DNA of 64,000 nucleotides from Kitasatospora atroaurantiaca (lineage in GTDB: Bacteria; Actinomycetota; Actinomycetes; Streptomycetales; Streptomycetaceae), in contig NZ_VIVR01000001.1 in assembly GCF_007828955.1 (NCBI RefSeq), positions 1 to 64,000 of the forward strand, given 5' to 3'. This document shows positions 25,774 to 34,496 of this stretch, one piece after another. Both the position numbers and the translations under genes were made by a program. The stretch's first letter is position 1. Each line of letters starts with the position of its first letter. The notes below the pieces were generated by a model, which did not search any database, had not been told where the DNA came from, and saw nothing but the letters and a program-made list of their open reading frames with translations.

Positions 25774-27536
25774 TGGAGCAGGGCCCCGAGCGTGCCGAGC
25801 CCGTGCCGCAGCCGGCGGAAGTAGGTGGCGCGGCTGAGGTGCAGCCCGCGGGCCACCTGGTGGTGGGTGCTGGCGCGGCCGAAGTAGTAGGCCTGAAGGA
25901 TCCGGCCGGCCTCGGCCTCGGCGTCGTCCTCGCTGAGCGCCAGGCCGTGCACCGCGTCGTACAGCCAGCCGCGCAGGCTCGCCGCCGTCGGGGTCCGGGG
26001 CAGGGCGAGCAGGGGGCTGGCCGCCAGGGCCTGCGGGTCCCGGATCCGGGCCAGGGCCTTGGCGATGTGCGCGGTGACGTCCCGGACGGGGCCGCCGGTG
26101 ATCCGCGCGAGCCAGCGGGGCAGGGCAGTGGGGGCGAAGTCGTGGCTGAAGACCTCGGGCTGGCGGCCGCAGCGGTAGACGTCCTCACTGATGCTGCCGT
26201 GCGTCCGGAACTCCAGGCCGTGGAGCAGGCTCTGGTAGCCGGGGCTCGCGGTGGAGATGACCAGGCGCCCGGTGCTGACGCCCTGTCGGAGGATGTGGCG
26301 CAGCAACAGGGCGTGCACGGCGGGGTCCGGGCAGTACGCCGCGCCGAGGAAGAGCCCGCCGGCGGCGAGCTGGTCGCTGTGCTGCTGGAGCAGCGGTTCG
26401 GTCGAGCCCGCCGTGCGCTCGCTGATCGGCAGCAGGCTCGCCAGGCCGACCGGCCTGCCGTCCTCGTCCCGGGCCAGGTGGAAGGCGGAGATGTCGTCGG
26501 CGGCCCAGCGCTCGGCCAGGCGGTCTGCTCGGCGGGGGTCGAAGCCGCTGCGCAGGGCCCACTCGCGCATCAGCCGACCGATGTCGCCGGCGTCCGCGGC
26601 CTCGGCCGTACGGAACAGCGATGAGCGCTCCGCCGCGGGGAAGAGCTCCTGCCGCAGCAGCGGATCGCCGGTCAGGAAGATCCCCTGCTCGACGAGTTCG
26701 CTCCGTTCGGCGGGGTCCTCGGCGCGCTCCAGCAGGGTGAGCCGGTACCCGGCGGCGCGCGTGCGGACGGCCTCGTGGGCCTGCGGCTGCCGCCACCGGT
26801 AGGCCAGTTCGATCACATGGCGGTACGGCTCGGCGAGCGCCAGCCCCAGCGGCCTCCGGGTGACGATGCTGAGTTCGGCCAGCGCCGTGAAGAGCTCGGG
26901 GCCGCCGGCCAGCAGCTTCTCGTCGGCGTTCCCGACGGTGGCGAGCAGCCGGAGCATGTGCTGCCGGCGTCGGCCCGGGAGCTCCTTCCCGAGCCGCTGA
27001 AGGATCTCGGTGGCGACCTGGTCCGCCACCGCGCCCGGCGCGGTCGGCGCCGCCCCGGCCCGCAGCGCCCGGCCCACGGCCTGCGCGAGCAGCGGTAGGC
27101 CGCCCGCCAGCCGCACGGTGAGGTCGCGGCCCTCGGCATCCTCGATCCCGGCCGCGAGCTCATCGTCCGGCAGCGGCGGCACGGTCACGGTGACGGCTCC
27201 CGAGTGCGCCCAACCGGGGTCGGCGAGCACCGGACGGCGGCTGACCACCAGCAGGTTCGCGGCCGCACCCAGCGCCTCGCGAACCGCCACCAGCCTGCGG
27301 GGGCCGTCGGCGCTGTCGACCACCAGCAGAGCGTCGACGGGAGACGCCTGTGCCCGCCGCAGGGTGCCGATCGCCTGTGGCCGGTCCAGATCGACCGTCA
27401 GCGCCGGGTGGAGCGCCGCCGCGAGCCGCGACTTCCCGACACCCAGCGGGCCCGTCAGGTTGACCAGCGGGTGGGCGGCCACGGCCGCCCGCAACTCCTC
27501 CAGGACGGCCGACCGCGACCCGATGCTTTCACTCAT
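25758..27536 (-). CDS. P-loop NTPase - GNAT-like - helix-turn-helix regulator
   Basis: Protein of 592 residues with three parts. An AAA/STAND-like NTPase has Walker A GPLGVGKS (29-36) and Walker B ALLVVDSAD (70-78), then a winged/helical region. A middle domain (about 325-450) has the GNAT strand pattern FHLARDEDGRPVGLASLLPI and ends YQSLLHGLEFRTHGSI, as GNAT domains do. The C-terminus (about 545-585, STHHQVARGLHLSRATYFRR) is a helix-turn-helix. The order suggests a signal-sensing transcription factor, with the GNAT-like part perhaps binding a ligand rather than acetylating. ATG 27536 was chosen over an upstream start whose added residues are Cys/Arg-rich and unlike the family. It is divergent from a secreted lectin gene, its likeliest target. 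Confidence 0.7.
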   Translation of the reverse strand: MSESIGSRSAVLEELRAAVAAHPLVNLTGPLGVGKSRLAAALHPALTVDLDRPQAIGTLRRAQASPVDALLVVDSADGPRRLVAVREALGAAANLLVVSRRPVLADPGWAHSGAVTVTVPPLPDDELAAGIEDAEGRDLTVRLAGGLPLLAQAVGRALRAGAAPTAPGAVADQVATEILQRLGKELPGRRRQHMLRLLATVGNADEKLLAGGPELFTALAELSIVTRRPLGLALAEPYRHVIELAYRWRQPQAHEAVRTRAAGYRLTLLERAEDPAERSELVEQGIFLTGDPLLRQELFPAAERSSLFRTAEAADAGDIGRLMREWALRSGFDPRRADRLAERWAADDISAFHLARDEDGRPVGLASLLPISERTAGSTEPLLQQHSDQLAAGGLFLGAAYCPDPAVHALLLRHILRQGVSTGRLVISTASPGYQSLLHGLEFRTHGSISEDVYRCGRQPEVFSHDFAPTALPRWLARITGGPVRDVTAHIAKALARIRDPQALAASPLLALPRTPTAASLRGWLYDAVHGLALSEDDAEAEAGRILQAYYFGRASTHHQVARGLHLSRATYFRRLRHGLGTLGALLQTPVQ

Positions 27537-27787
27537 CCGACACCTGAACCCCTCGTGACCTTCACCTCGGCAGCGGCAGGACGATACCGAGCCGACTGCC
27601 AGGGCGTCCGGCGATCGCTCAGAGTCCGTACATGCCAAGTGGGTTGAGACTCTCGTGAGACTGCCGCAGCCCGTCTCGTCGGTAACGTCGTCCCCGCCGA
27701 AAGCCGGACGGGGACCGCTCCCTCCGGCGGGTGCAGTGTCAGGTGCACCTCACTCTTCGGCCTTGCCCACCACGAAAGGAACCAACG

Positions 27788-28522
27788 ATGAAGTTGGCCC
27801 GTACGCTCGCGGCTGCCCTCATGGCCGTGTTCGCGATGGTGCTCGTGCTGCCCTCCGGGGCCACGGCTGCCACCCTCCCGCAGTCCGGAACTGCTCAGGC
27901 CGCCCTCACCGCAGTGCCCACCGTCCCCAAGGACTTCACCGGCGAGGGCTACGGGCCCGCCAACATCGCCGAGCCGGCGGCATGGGACTCGGCCTACGCC
28001 CAGGCCGCGGCAGAGGGATACCCGTCCTACCTCTGCCGCCACACCCTCGGCCCGGCCTACATCCAGATCGGCAGCGGCGACTACTACCAGGTACTGGTGA
28101 AGATCTCCTGCACCCCGCCGCCGCCCGAGGGCTCCGGTCAGATCATCAGTGTGGCCAACGGCAAGTGCGTGGACGTCAAGGACGGCAGCAAGAGCGACGG
28201 CGCCCCGATCCAGCTGTACAGCTGCAACGGCGGCGCCAACCAGCTCTGGAAGCTCGAGGCCGACGGCACCGTCCGCTCCATGGGCCGCTGCATGGACGTC
28301 CAGTACGCCAAGACCGACAACGGCTCGGTCCTCGGCCTGAACACCTGCCACGACGGCACCAACCAGAAGTGGGAGCTGCTGCCCGGCGGCAAGCTGCGCG
28401 GTGTGCAGTCCGGCAAGTGCCTGGACGTGAACTACTACTGGATCTTCAACCGCCTCGTCATCTGGGACTGCTCCTCGGCGCGCCCCTACCAGCAGTGGCG
28501 CGGCACCGCCATCGGCCTCTGA
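27788..28522 (+). CDS. Secreted ricin-type beta-trefoil lectin protein
   Basis: Protein of 244 residues. A Sec signal peptide covers residues 1-28 (KLARTLAAALMAVFAMVLVL, then PSGATAA). After a short unique region (about 35-115, with YLCRHTLGPAYIQIGSGDYY) comes a ricin B-type lectin domain (about 118-244) with three trefoil units. Their Q-x-W marks are NQLWKLE, NQKWELL and YQQWRG, each preceded by GKCVDV/GRCMDV/GKCLDV. Such domains bind galactose or xylan-like sugars; no catalytic domain is attached. ATG 27788 has AAAGGA 8 bp before it. A terminator follows the stop. It lies 251 bp from the divergent P-loop/GNAT-like/HTH regulator. Confidence 0.9.
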   Translation: MKLARTLAAALMAVFAMVLVLPSGATAATLPQSGTAQAALTAVPTVPKDFTGEGYGPANIAEPAAWDSAYAQAAAEGYPSYLCRHTLGPAYIQIGSGDYYQVLVKISCTPPPPEGSGQIISVANGKCVDVKDGSKSDGAPIQLYSCNGGANQLWKLEADGTVRSMGRCMDVQYAKTDNGSVLGLNTCHDGTNQKWELLPGGKLRGVQSGKCLDVNYYWIFNRLVIWDCSSARPYQQWRGTAIGL

Positions 28523-28539
28523 CCCCTGTACGCCCGTGA

Positions 28540-28572
28540 GCACGGCCCCTGACCACCCGTCAGGGGCTGTGC
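28540..28572 (+). terminator. Terminator after lectin gene
   Basis: GCACGGCCCCTGAC at 28540-28553 pairs with GTCAGGGGCTGTGC at 28559-28572, a 14-bp stem with one mismatch and a 5-nt loop, 17 bp after the lectin stop codon. Confidence 0.8.
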
Positions 28573-28680
28573 CCCGCGTCGTGGGCCGGCAGGGCGACGT
28601 AGAGCGAGGTGAGCTGCTCCAGGCCGTCGAGCTCGATGCCGAGCATGGACAGCAAACGGACGGAGACGGTTCTGCGGGCA
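28563..28680 (-). other. Reverse-strand coding-like tail
   Basis: On the reverse strand VSVRLLSMLGIELDGLEQLT and SLYVALPAHDAGHSP run to a stop inside the terminator region. This looks like the last 40 codons of a lost gene; no family is recognised and no upstream part is found. Confidence 0.3.
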
Positions 28681-28792
28681 GTGCCCCTGGCGCCCCGGCG
28701 GGAAGAGTCCTCGTCGGTGCTGCGCGTCGAACCTCTCCATCCGATGTGTCCTCCCAGGTCTCGGACGTCGTGCCGCGTGCGGGCCGGCCGCG

Positions 28793-29400
28793 GTGGCGTG
28801 CCGTGGATGGCCCAACTGCCCGGGTGTGGCTCGGGATCAGGGCGGCGTGGCCCTGGCCGCCGCGTTGCTTGTCCCGCTCGCCTTCCGGGCGACCGACAGC
28901 GAGCACCCGGTGGCGCTCACCTCGCTCACGCCCGGCAGCTGCTTCCGGCTCCCGTCAAAGACCTACCTCCCGACACATTCCGATGCCTTCGACGGGTTCC
29001 CACGCGAGGTGGTACCCGAAGCGTGCGCCGTGCCGCACCGTGCGGAGGTGGTCGCCCAGGCCGCCATCGACCCCGGCCGAATCCCTACAACGATCTGCCC
29101 GGCGCCTCACACGCGGCCTGCCGGGAACACTACGCGGACTACAACCCGGTTTTCTGGGCTCTCCCGGCCAATGTCGAGTTTGCAATCGTGCCCCCGAGGG
29201 AGCGGGACCTCAAGGACCGTCCGGTCGCCACCTGCCTCTACGAAGGCCCGTATGTCCCGCTCGCCAGCCCACTACCTGCCGATCTCTCTCGCCTGACCGC
29301 CGAGCAACGCCGCTGCCTGGACGCCGTCCGCCCGTATGACGAAGTCCGTCCCAGGGCTGCCGAAGGCGCAGCGGGGCGATCCCGACGATGCGCCGACGAG
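28793..29400 (+). pseudogene. Septum-formation family protein, frameshifted
   Basis: The first frame gives a hydrophobic helix (GVALAAALLVPLAF) and TSLTPGSCFRLPSK, then PEACAVPHRAEVVAQAAID. Near 29085 the frame shifts to ACREHYADYNPVFWALPANV, EFAIVPPRERDLKDRPVATC and LYEGPYVPLASPL. The C-x-V-P-H-x-x-E-V motif and the later Cys pair are the marks of the septum-formation family, also present in the intact DUF4190 fusion at 49739-50962. The N-terminal DUF4190 part is missing here. Confidence 0.55.
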
Positions 29401-29623
29401 AGACGCGCGCGCCCGTGGGCACCGCGCAGCGATCGTGAGGGCGGGTGCCGCCCCCGAGGGGGCTCGGGCCGCCCAGCCGGCCACCAGGCAGCCCGGCCGC
29501 GCATGGGAATGATGTGACGATCAGTCACTATGGCATCCTGACAGGGCTGGTGCGCTCCGGCGCGACAGCCGGGCCTAGGATGCGGTCCGGCATCTCTTGA
29601 TAGACGATCACGGGGGATTTGTG

Positions 29624-30355
29624 ATGGCAGGTCAGTGGCAGACGCTCGGCGAGGCCGACGGCGTGGAGGCGTACGTGCACCGCCCGGAGGGCCAGGTGCG
29701 TGGCGCGGTGGTGGTCTGCTCGGAGCTGTACGGGGTGAACACCTACGCCCGGGCCACCTGCGCGGAGTTGGCGCAGGCCGGGTTCGTGGCGCTGGCGCCC
29801 GACTACTACTGGCGCAGCGCACGGCGCACCGAGCTCGGCTACACGCCCGAGGAGCGCGAGACGGGCCTGACACTGATGCGTGCGCTGGATCGCGACGAAC
29901 TGGTCGCGGATGCCGCGGACGCGCTGGCGTTCGCGCGCAGCGAGGCCGGCGGGCGGGGGGTGGCCTTCCTGGGGCTGAGCATGGGCGGGCACATCGCGGT
30001 GCGCGCGGCGACCGAGCTGCGCTTCGAGCTGGCTGCGGTCTTCTACCCGGGCTGGCTGCTCAACAGCGGCTTTCCGCTGGTCGGCCCGGTGCCGCCGTTG
30101 GAGAACAGCGAGCGGATCGCCGCCAACGGCGTCTTCCTGCTGGGCTTCAGGGGCGAGGAGGACCACATCATTCTCGCCGAGGAGTGGGAGCAGGCCGAGC
30201 AGCGCCTCACCGACGCCAAGGTCCCCCACGAACTGGTCAGCTACCCGGGCGCCCGCCACGGCTTCGCCTGCGCCGACCGCCCGGCCGACTACGACCCGGA
30301 AGCCGGCGCGGACGCCTGGCGTCGCGTCCACGAGGCTCTGGCGGCCCACCTGTAG
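29624..30355 (+). CDS. Dienelactone hydrolase family protein
   Basis: Protein of 243 residues with the dienelactone hydrolase fold. The first strands read VRGAVVVCSELYGVNTYARA. The nucleophile elbow is AFLGLSMGGHIAVRAA (about 117-132); Ser replaces the Cys of the classical enzyme. The acid is in LLGFRGEEDHIIL and the base in YPGARHGFACADRP near the C-terminus. The substrate is unknown. ATG 29624 or the GTG three bases earlier could start the gene; both lack a strong ribosome site. It converges on a metallo-beta-lactamase gene, with a shared terminator. Confidence 0.85.
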   Translation: MAGQWQTLGEADGVEAYVHRPEGQVRGAVVVCSELYGVNTYARATCAELAQAGFVALAPDYYWRSARRTELGYTPEERETGLTLMRALDRDELVADAADALAFARSEAGGRGVAFLGLSMGGHIAVRAATELRFELAAVFYPGWLLNSGFPLVGPVPPLENSERIAANGVFLLGFRGEEDHIILAEEWEQAEQRLTDAKVPHELVSYPGARHGFACADRPADYDPEAGADAWRRVHEALAAHL

Positions 30356-30582
30356 CACGCCGCCCCTGCACCGGGGGCACCGCCCGCCCGCGAGCTGGAG
30401 ACGTCCGGCCCGGTCACGCCCGCTGGCCAGGCCGGCGGGCTGCCGGTCATCCGCTCCGACCGGGCCGGCGCGGGCGGTTTCGTCCAGCAGACTCACCTTC
30501 ACGGCCTCGTGGTTGATCAATGCCGTCTCGACAGCGCCCGTGATCACCTCGAGGCCGTTCCGCTGTCCGCCGAACGCCAAAA

Positions 30583-30614
30583 CCCCCGGCCGGCTCAACG
30601 AGCCGACCGGGGGG
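30583..30614. terminator. Bidirectional terminator between convergent genes
   Basis: CCCCCGGCCGGCTC pairs with GAGCCGACCGGGGG with one mismatch and a 3-4-nt loop, flanked by AAAA on the left. It lies between the convergent dienelactone hydrolase and metallo-beta-lactamase genes. Confidence 0.75.
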
Positions 30615-30634
30615 GCAAAGGTCAAAGAAGAAGC

Positions 30635-31336
30635 TCAGACGGTCGATGCCGCAGCTGCCCGCAGGACGGCCCAGGCGTCGGCCGTGAGCGGGTCGCCGTG
30701 CCCGAAGACCGCGGTCTGGACGTCCAGTTCAGAAAGCCGGTGGAACGAGTCGATGGCCCGCTTCCGGTCGGTGTTGAAGACCCCGAGGATGGTCCGGCCG
30801 CCCACGTTCGCCACCGCATCACCGGTGAACAGCACCCGGGGCCCCGGCAGATACAGCGCGACACTCCCGTCCGTGTGCCCCGGGACGGCGACCACCCGCG
30901 CGCCGCCGCCGAAGTCGAGCACGTCACCGTCGTTGAGCTCGACGTCGACGTGCACGGGCGGGGCCGCCGGAGGGCGGGACATGTTCTCGTAGAGTTCGCG
31001 CTCCCACACGGGGGCGTCGGTGAAGACCGGCTCCGCTGCGGCTCGCTCCCCCCGGATAACGGGCGCGTCGAGCGCGTGCGCCAGCACCTCCGCACCGGAC
31101 CAGGCGGCGACCTCGGCCGCCGATCCGACGTGATCCTCATGACAGTGCGTCAGGACGATCCGCCGCAGGCCACCCGGCGCGAACCCAAGACTGAGCACCG
31201 CCTCCGCGATGGCCGGGCCGGATCCGACCACGCCGGTGTCGATCAGCGTCAACGCCCCCGGGTCGCGCCAGAGGTAGGCGTGTCCGACTTCGAACGCGAG
31301 CAGGTGCAACTCAGGCAGAACCTCGACTATCTCCAT
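30635..31336 (-). CDS. MBL fold metallo-hydrolase
   Basis: Protein of 233 residues with the metallo-beta-lactamase fold. The metal-binding H-x-H-x-D-H is HCHEDH (about 63-68, in RRIVLTHCHEDHVGSAAEV), the third His is in VVAVPGHTDGSVALYLPG and the Asp ligand in VLFTGDAVANVGG. A last His is in AVFGHGDPLTADAW. It begins EIVEVLPELHLLAFEVGHAY. Substrates in this group range from lactones to thioesters. ATG 31336 was preferred; a GTG 21 bp upstream is also possible. It converges with the dienelactone hydrolase gene. Confidence 0.88.
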   Translation of the reverse strand: MEIVEVLPELHLLAFEVGHAYLWRDPGALTLIDTGVVGSGPAIAEAVLSLGFAPGGLRRIVLTHCHEDHVGSAAEVAAWSGAEVLAHALDAPVIRGERAAAEPVFTDAPVWERELYENMSRPPAAPPVHVDVELNDGDVLDFGGGARVVAVPGHTDGSVALYLPGPRVLFTGDAVANVGGRTILGVFNTDRKRAIDSFHRLSELDVQTAVFGHGDPLTADAWAVLRAAAASTV

Positions 31337-31404
31337 ACCCGGGAACGTAACCAGCACTGCCCAGCCGGAACCCCCGGTTCACCCGTAGCTGATCGCAGTT
31401 CGAA

Positions 31405-31500
31405 GTAAGCGCCGCGCAGCTTGTCGATCACCAGGCGGGCTGCCGGGAAGACGAGGCTGGTCTGCCGGTAGCAGCGGTCGATGAGGGCTGCGGCATCACC
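31405..31500 (-). other. Coding-like fragment
   Basis: The reverse strand reads DAAALIDRCYRQTSLVFPAA and RLVIDKLRGAYFELRSA, with no start or stop belonging to it. It is a likely gene scrap and the family is unknown. Confidence 0.25.
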
Positions 31501-31502
31501 GG

Positions 31503-31688
31503 GTGGCGCAGGGCGGCTTCGGCGGCGCGGATCTCCGCTGTGCGCGGTTCTGCGACGGCCTGATCGGTGCGGCCTACCCGGACGGCACGCTCCACGCGAT
31601 CTCCGCCGCGTTGGTGGACTGGTACGCCTCGGCGGGTCGCCGGTTACGGCCCGGTGGGCTGCCCCGGTGCACCTGCCCGGACCTGTGA
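31503..31688 (+). CDS. Short coding-like ORF, probably a gene tail
   Basis: A frame of about 60 codons reading LRCARFCDGLIGAAYPDGTL, HAISAALVDWYASAGRRLRP and GLPRCTCPDL to a TGA. The helical pattern and Cys-Thr-Cys end look real, but no start or ribosome site is convincing and I do not recognise the family. It is followed after ten bases by another fragment. Confidence 0.3.
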   Translation: MAQGGFGGADLRCARFCDGLIGAAYPDGTLHAISAALVDWYASAGRRLRPGGLPRCTCPDL

Positions 31689-31698
31689 GGAGACCCCT

Positions 31699-31785
31699 TT
31701 GACCAGCCCACTGACGACCACTCACCTGGTGACGGTGGTGGGGATCGGGGCGCACGGCCGGCCCGCCCTGGCGCCGGTGTCCTAG
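31699..31785 (+). pseudogene. CobL-like (precorrin methylase) N-terminal scrap
   Basis: TTG 31699 starts a 28-codon frame with HLVTVVGIGAHGRPALAPVS and a stop. VTVVGIGADGW is the standard beginning of precorrin-6Y methyltransferases (CobL/CbiE). Only this strand remains, so it is an N-terminal fragment; no other cobalamin gene is in the window. Confidence 0.3.
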
Positions 31786-31815
31786 CGCCGGTGTCCGAGC
31801 GCCCCCAAGCGAGGC

Positions 31816-32778
31816 TCAGCCGTTCAGCGCCGCGGTGGCGGCCTTCACCTGGGCCTGCAGGGCGGTCTTGATCTGCGCCATGGCGGCGGCGTTCTCGGCG
31901 ATCGCCTGCTGCTGATAGGCGAAGTCGACGGCGTACCAGACGCCGACCAGGTTCGTCCTGTGCCGGCAGGCCGCGTCGGCCGTCGCCACCAGGATCTCGT
32001 GGGGCGTGGGCACGGGGCTGTCCGACCACGTCTTGTCGCCCATCGCGGCCACCGGGTCCGGGTAGCTGAAGCCGCTCTCCTTCATGCACTGCGACCACTG
32101 GGCGAACACCGCCCGGGTCCGGGCATCCTGCTGGGAGTCCTGCAGCGTACGGAACTTGAGGTCCTCCGCGAGCTGCGCATCGCCCACTCTGCCGTCCACG
32201 GCGCCGGTCAGCTTCTTGACGGTCTCCCCGACGCAGCCGTGGTCCGGCACCGTCTGGCCATTGATGACCTGCCCACCGGGACCGTACTTCTGCTTCATGT
32301 CGGACGAACCCCGCAGTGCGGCCGTCATCTGCTGGCTCAGCTGCGGCCTGGGGGGCGCCGAGCCCGTGCCGACGTCGTCGCCCTCCGGGTGATAGCCCCA
32401 CTTCGCCATCACGGCGGCATTCTGCGGCCCGTAACGGCCGTCCCTGCGGGTGGTGGGGGCATCGCTGCCGCGCCTCGGCTGGAGCGGTGCCGGGTGCGTG
32501 TAACTGAATCCGAAGCGTGCCATGCAGCTCGTGCCGAGCTGCGCCTGAGCCTTCTCGACCGTGAACATCTGCTCCGGATCGAACAGATAGGCGTCCAGGG
32601 GCAGCGGCTGGTTGTTTGCCGAGTCGAGCACGGGCGTGGCGGACACCAGGGGCGGAACCACTACGCGGGACGGTGCGTCGGTGCCGCGCTTCGGGTCCGC
32701 GACGGCGCTCGTGCAGCCGGCCAGCAGCAGCGGCAGGGCGATCAGGAGGGCGGTGGAGCGACGCGGGCGGCTGAACAC
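31816..32778 (-). CDS. Putative lipoprotein, conserved hypothetical
   Basis: Protein of 320 residues. The N-terminus FSRPRRSTALLIALPLLLAG followed by C-T-S is a lipoprotein signal peptide with lipobox L-A-G-C, so the mature protein would be anchored outside the membrane. The body repeats a pattern of MARFGFSYTHPA and CMKESGFSYPDPVAAM, with C-M-x-x-x-G-F blocks that resemble peptidoglycan-associated actinobacterial hypothetical lipoproteins. GTG 32778 was chosen because it puts the basic residues right before the hydrophobic core; a longer frame adds 29 unlikely residues. GAGAGAG upstream could be the ribosome site. Function unknown. Confidence 0.75.
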   Translation of the reverse strand: MFSRPRRSTALLIALPLLLAGCTSAVADPKRGTDAPSRVVVPPLVSATPVLDSANNQPLPLDAYLFDPEQMFTVEKAQAQLGTSCMARFGFSYTHPAPLQPRRGSDAPTTRRDGRYGPQNAAVMAKWGYHPEGDDVGTGSAPPRPQLSQQMTAALRGSSDMKQKYGPGGQVINGQTVPDHGCVGETVKKLTGAVDGRVGDAQLAEDLKFRTLQDSQQDARTRAVFAQWSQCMKESGFSYPDPVAAMGDKTWSDSPVPTPHEILVATADAACRHRTNLVGVWYAVDFAYQQQAIAENAAAMAQIKTALQAQVKAATAALNG

Positions 32779-32841
32779 AGGCGTGATCTCTCTCGGTTCG
32801 GCGAGACGGGCGGGCGTGGACGGCTGAAGTAGGTTGGGCTG

Positions 32842-32880
32842 CAGCGGTCTCCGGCCAGTGCCCATGGTCGGAGACCGCTG
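32842..32880 (-). terminator. Terminator downstream of I36 inhibitor gene
   Basis: CAGCGGTCTCCG at 32842-32853 pairs with CGGAGACCGCTG at 32869-32880, a perfect 12-bp stem with a 15-nt loop. It lies between the stop of the I36 inhibitor gene and the start of the lipoprotein gene, so these are separate transcripts. Confidence 0.75.
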
Positions 32881-32922
32881 TCAGCTCTCAGCTGTCACTT
32901 CTCGGACGGGGTGAGCTCCGAC

Positions 32923-33342
32923 TCAGCCGAAGAAGCCGGCCGCGTTGTTGTTCTTCATCGTCGAGTTGAGGTCCCTGAATCCGTAGTCCGGGATGGTCTG
33001 GCAGGCGTAGCTGCAGTTGCGGTAGCCGCTGTTGTAGTAGACGGTGAAGGAGCCGGCGTACCAGCTGTCGACCGACGCGGCGTTGTTCTTGACCGAGACG
33101 CCGGCGCCCCTGGTGCCGTAGGCGCTCTCGCCGAAGTGGTAGCCCGAGTAGTCCGATATGTCCGACCCCTGGACGAAGACGGCCCCGTAGCCGCTGCTGC
33201 TGGAGTTGTAGTACAGGCAGACGTATTGGCCACCCTGGCAGTCGGCCAGGTTGGAGGCCGAGGCCGTGCCGGTGGTCGCCACGCCCGCGGTCAGAACGGT
33301 GCCGGCCACGGTGGCGGCGGCGAGTAGCTTTCGGATGCGCAT
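32923..33342 (-). CDS. Peptidase inhibitor I36-family secreted protein
   Basis: Protein of 139 residues. A Sec signal peptide (IRKLLAAATVAGTVLTAGVA, cleavage near TASAS) precedes a beta/gamma-crystallin-like domain: CQGGQYVCLYYNSSSSGYGA, SDISDYSGYHFGESAYGTRG, NNAASVDSWYAGSFTVYYNS, ending GFRDLNSTMKNNNAAGFFG. This is the I36 (SMI-type) metalloprotease-inhibitor family pattern with paired cysteines. Asn/Tyr/Ser richness fits an exported protein. ATG 33342 starts the signal peptide, with GGGACC-type sequence before it. A truncated IS5 starts 50 bp upstream. Confidence 0.85.
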   Translation of the reverse strand: MRIRKLLAAATVAGTVLTAGVATTGTASASNLADCQGGQYVCLYYNSSSSGYGAVFVQGSDISDYSGYHFGESAYGTRGAGVSVKNNAASVDSWYAGSFTVYYNSGYRNCSYACQTIPDYGFRDLNSTMKNNNAAGFFG

Positions 33343-33390
33343 TGTGGTCCCTTTCCTGACGCCGGCAACTCCGGCGTCGTGGGACCCATG

Positions 33391-34290
33391 CTAGGGCCTG
33401 TCTGGAGTTGTGATCAACATCGCCCGATTCGGGCCCCGGGACCATGCCAGCTGGTATAACGCTCATGTGACGCGACGTGAACTGAGCGACAGCGAGTGGG
33501 CGTTGATCGAGCCGTTCCTGCCGATCGGGCGGTACGGCCCCTACCCGCAGCGCCTGCGCGATCAGTTCGAGGGCGTCATCTGGCGGTTCCGCAGCGGAAG
33601 TCAGTGGCGGGAGATGCCTGAGGAGTTCGGGGCCTGGCAGACGGTCTACGACCGCTTCGCCCAGTGGCGCGACGCCGGCGTGTTCACCGCGCTGATGGAG
33701 GGGATGATCGCCGAGGCCGCCCGGCGCGGCCAGACGGACCTGCCCCCGGTCAGCGTGGACTCCACGGTGGCCCGTGCGCACCACGACGCGGCCGGGATGG
33801 CGGTGGACCCGGAGGTCCTGGCGGCGCTGGAGAAGGCCGCAGCGGAGGAAAAGGGGCGACAGAAACCGGGCAACCCGCCCCAGTGACGGCCGAGTCGCAA
33901 GCGCGGGAGGCAGGACCGCGCGGAGCGCCTGCGGTTGCTGCGGCGCCGCCGCGCCCGGCTCGAGGCGGCCGCGCTGGGACCTTCGCACGGCGGGTTGACC
34001 AGCAAGGTCCACCTTGCGGCCGACCGCCGCTGCCGCCCGTCGGCGTTCGTGCTCACCCCCAGGCAGGCCGCTGACAGCCCTCGGTTCGTCGCGGTGCTGG
34101 AGGAGGTCAGGGTGGGCGGGCCGGTCTGCCGTCCGCGCACCCGGCCGGACGCGGTCGCCGCCGAAGAGGCGTACTCCTCCTGGATCAACCGCGCCTACCT
34201 GCGCAAACGCAAGGTCAAGGCGGTGATCCCGGAGAAGGTCGACCAGGCCCCGAACCGAAGTAGCGCGGCAGCACGGGCGGGCGGCCGGTC
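33391..34290 (+). mobile_element. IS5-family element (IS427-like), right part lost
   Basis: CTAG at 33391-33394 followed by GGCCTGTCTGGAGTTGTGAT is a typical left end with its target for IS427-group elements. The two transposase frames follow. The expected inverted copy of the left end is not present in the next 400 bp; similarity ends near 34290 inside the gene. The element is therefore 3'-truncated. Confidence 0.6.
33467..34290 (+). pseudogene. IS5 family transposase, two frames, 3' truncated
   Basis: From GTG 33467 the first frame reads RRELSDSEWALIEPFLPIGR, then FEGVIWRFRSGSQWREMPEE and SVDSTVARAHHDAAG, giving the first catalytic Asp, and stops at 33886. A second frame gives GGLTSKVHLAADRRCRPSAF, VLTPRQAADSPRFVAVLEEV and KVKAVIPEKVDQAPN, containing the second catalytic region. 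The Glu-containing C-terminus (VERCINKLKAWRG in relatives) is missing. Two-frame coding is normal for this group, so the loss of the end is what inactivates it. Confidence 0.7.
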
Positions 34291-34496
34291 TCCCACCACG
34301 CGAGATCACCCACACCTGACGAGTTACGCCGACGCCGCTCTTCACGGGGGGATCTCCTCCTGGCTCTCGGCGACGTCTGAACGCATGTCAGAGCGTCGGG
34401 GTTGCCATCACCTTGTGCCTACAGATGGGAGCCAGCACCCTGCCGTCGTCTCATGAGACACAGCTCGGCCTGGAGAACCCGAGTTCACCAGACTTT

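Noticed and set aside
27537..27638. Upstream start of the P-loop/GNAT-like/HTH regulator
   Set aside because: The extra 34 residues are Cys/Arg-rich and unlike a protein N-terminus; the ATG at 27536 directly precedes the NTPase domain.
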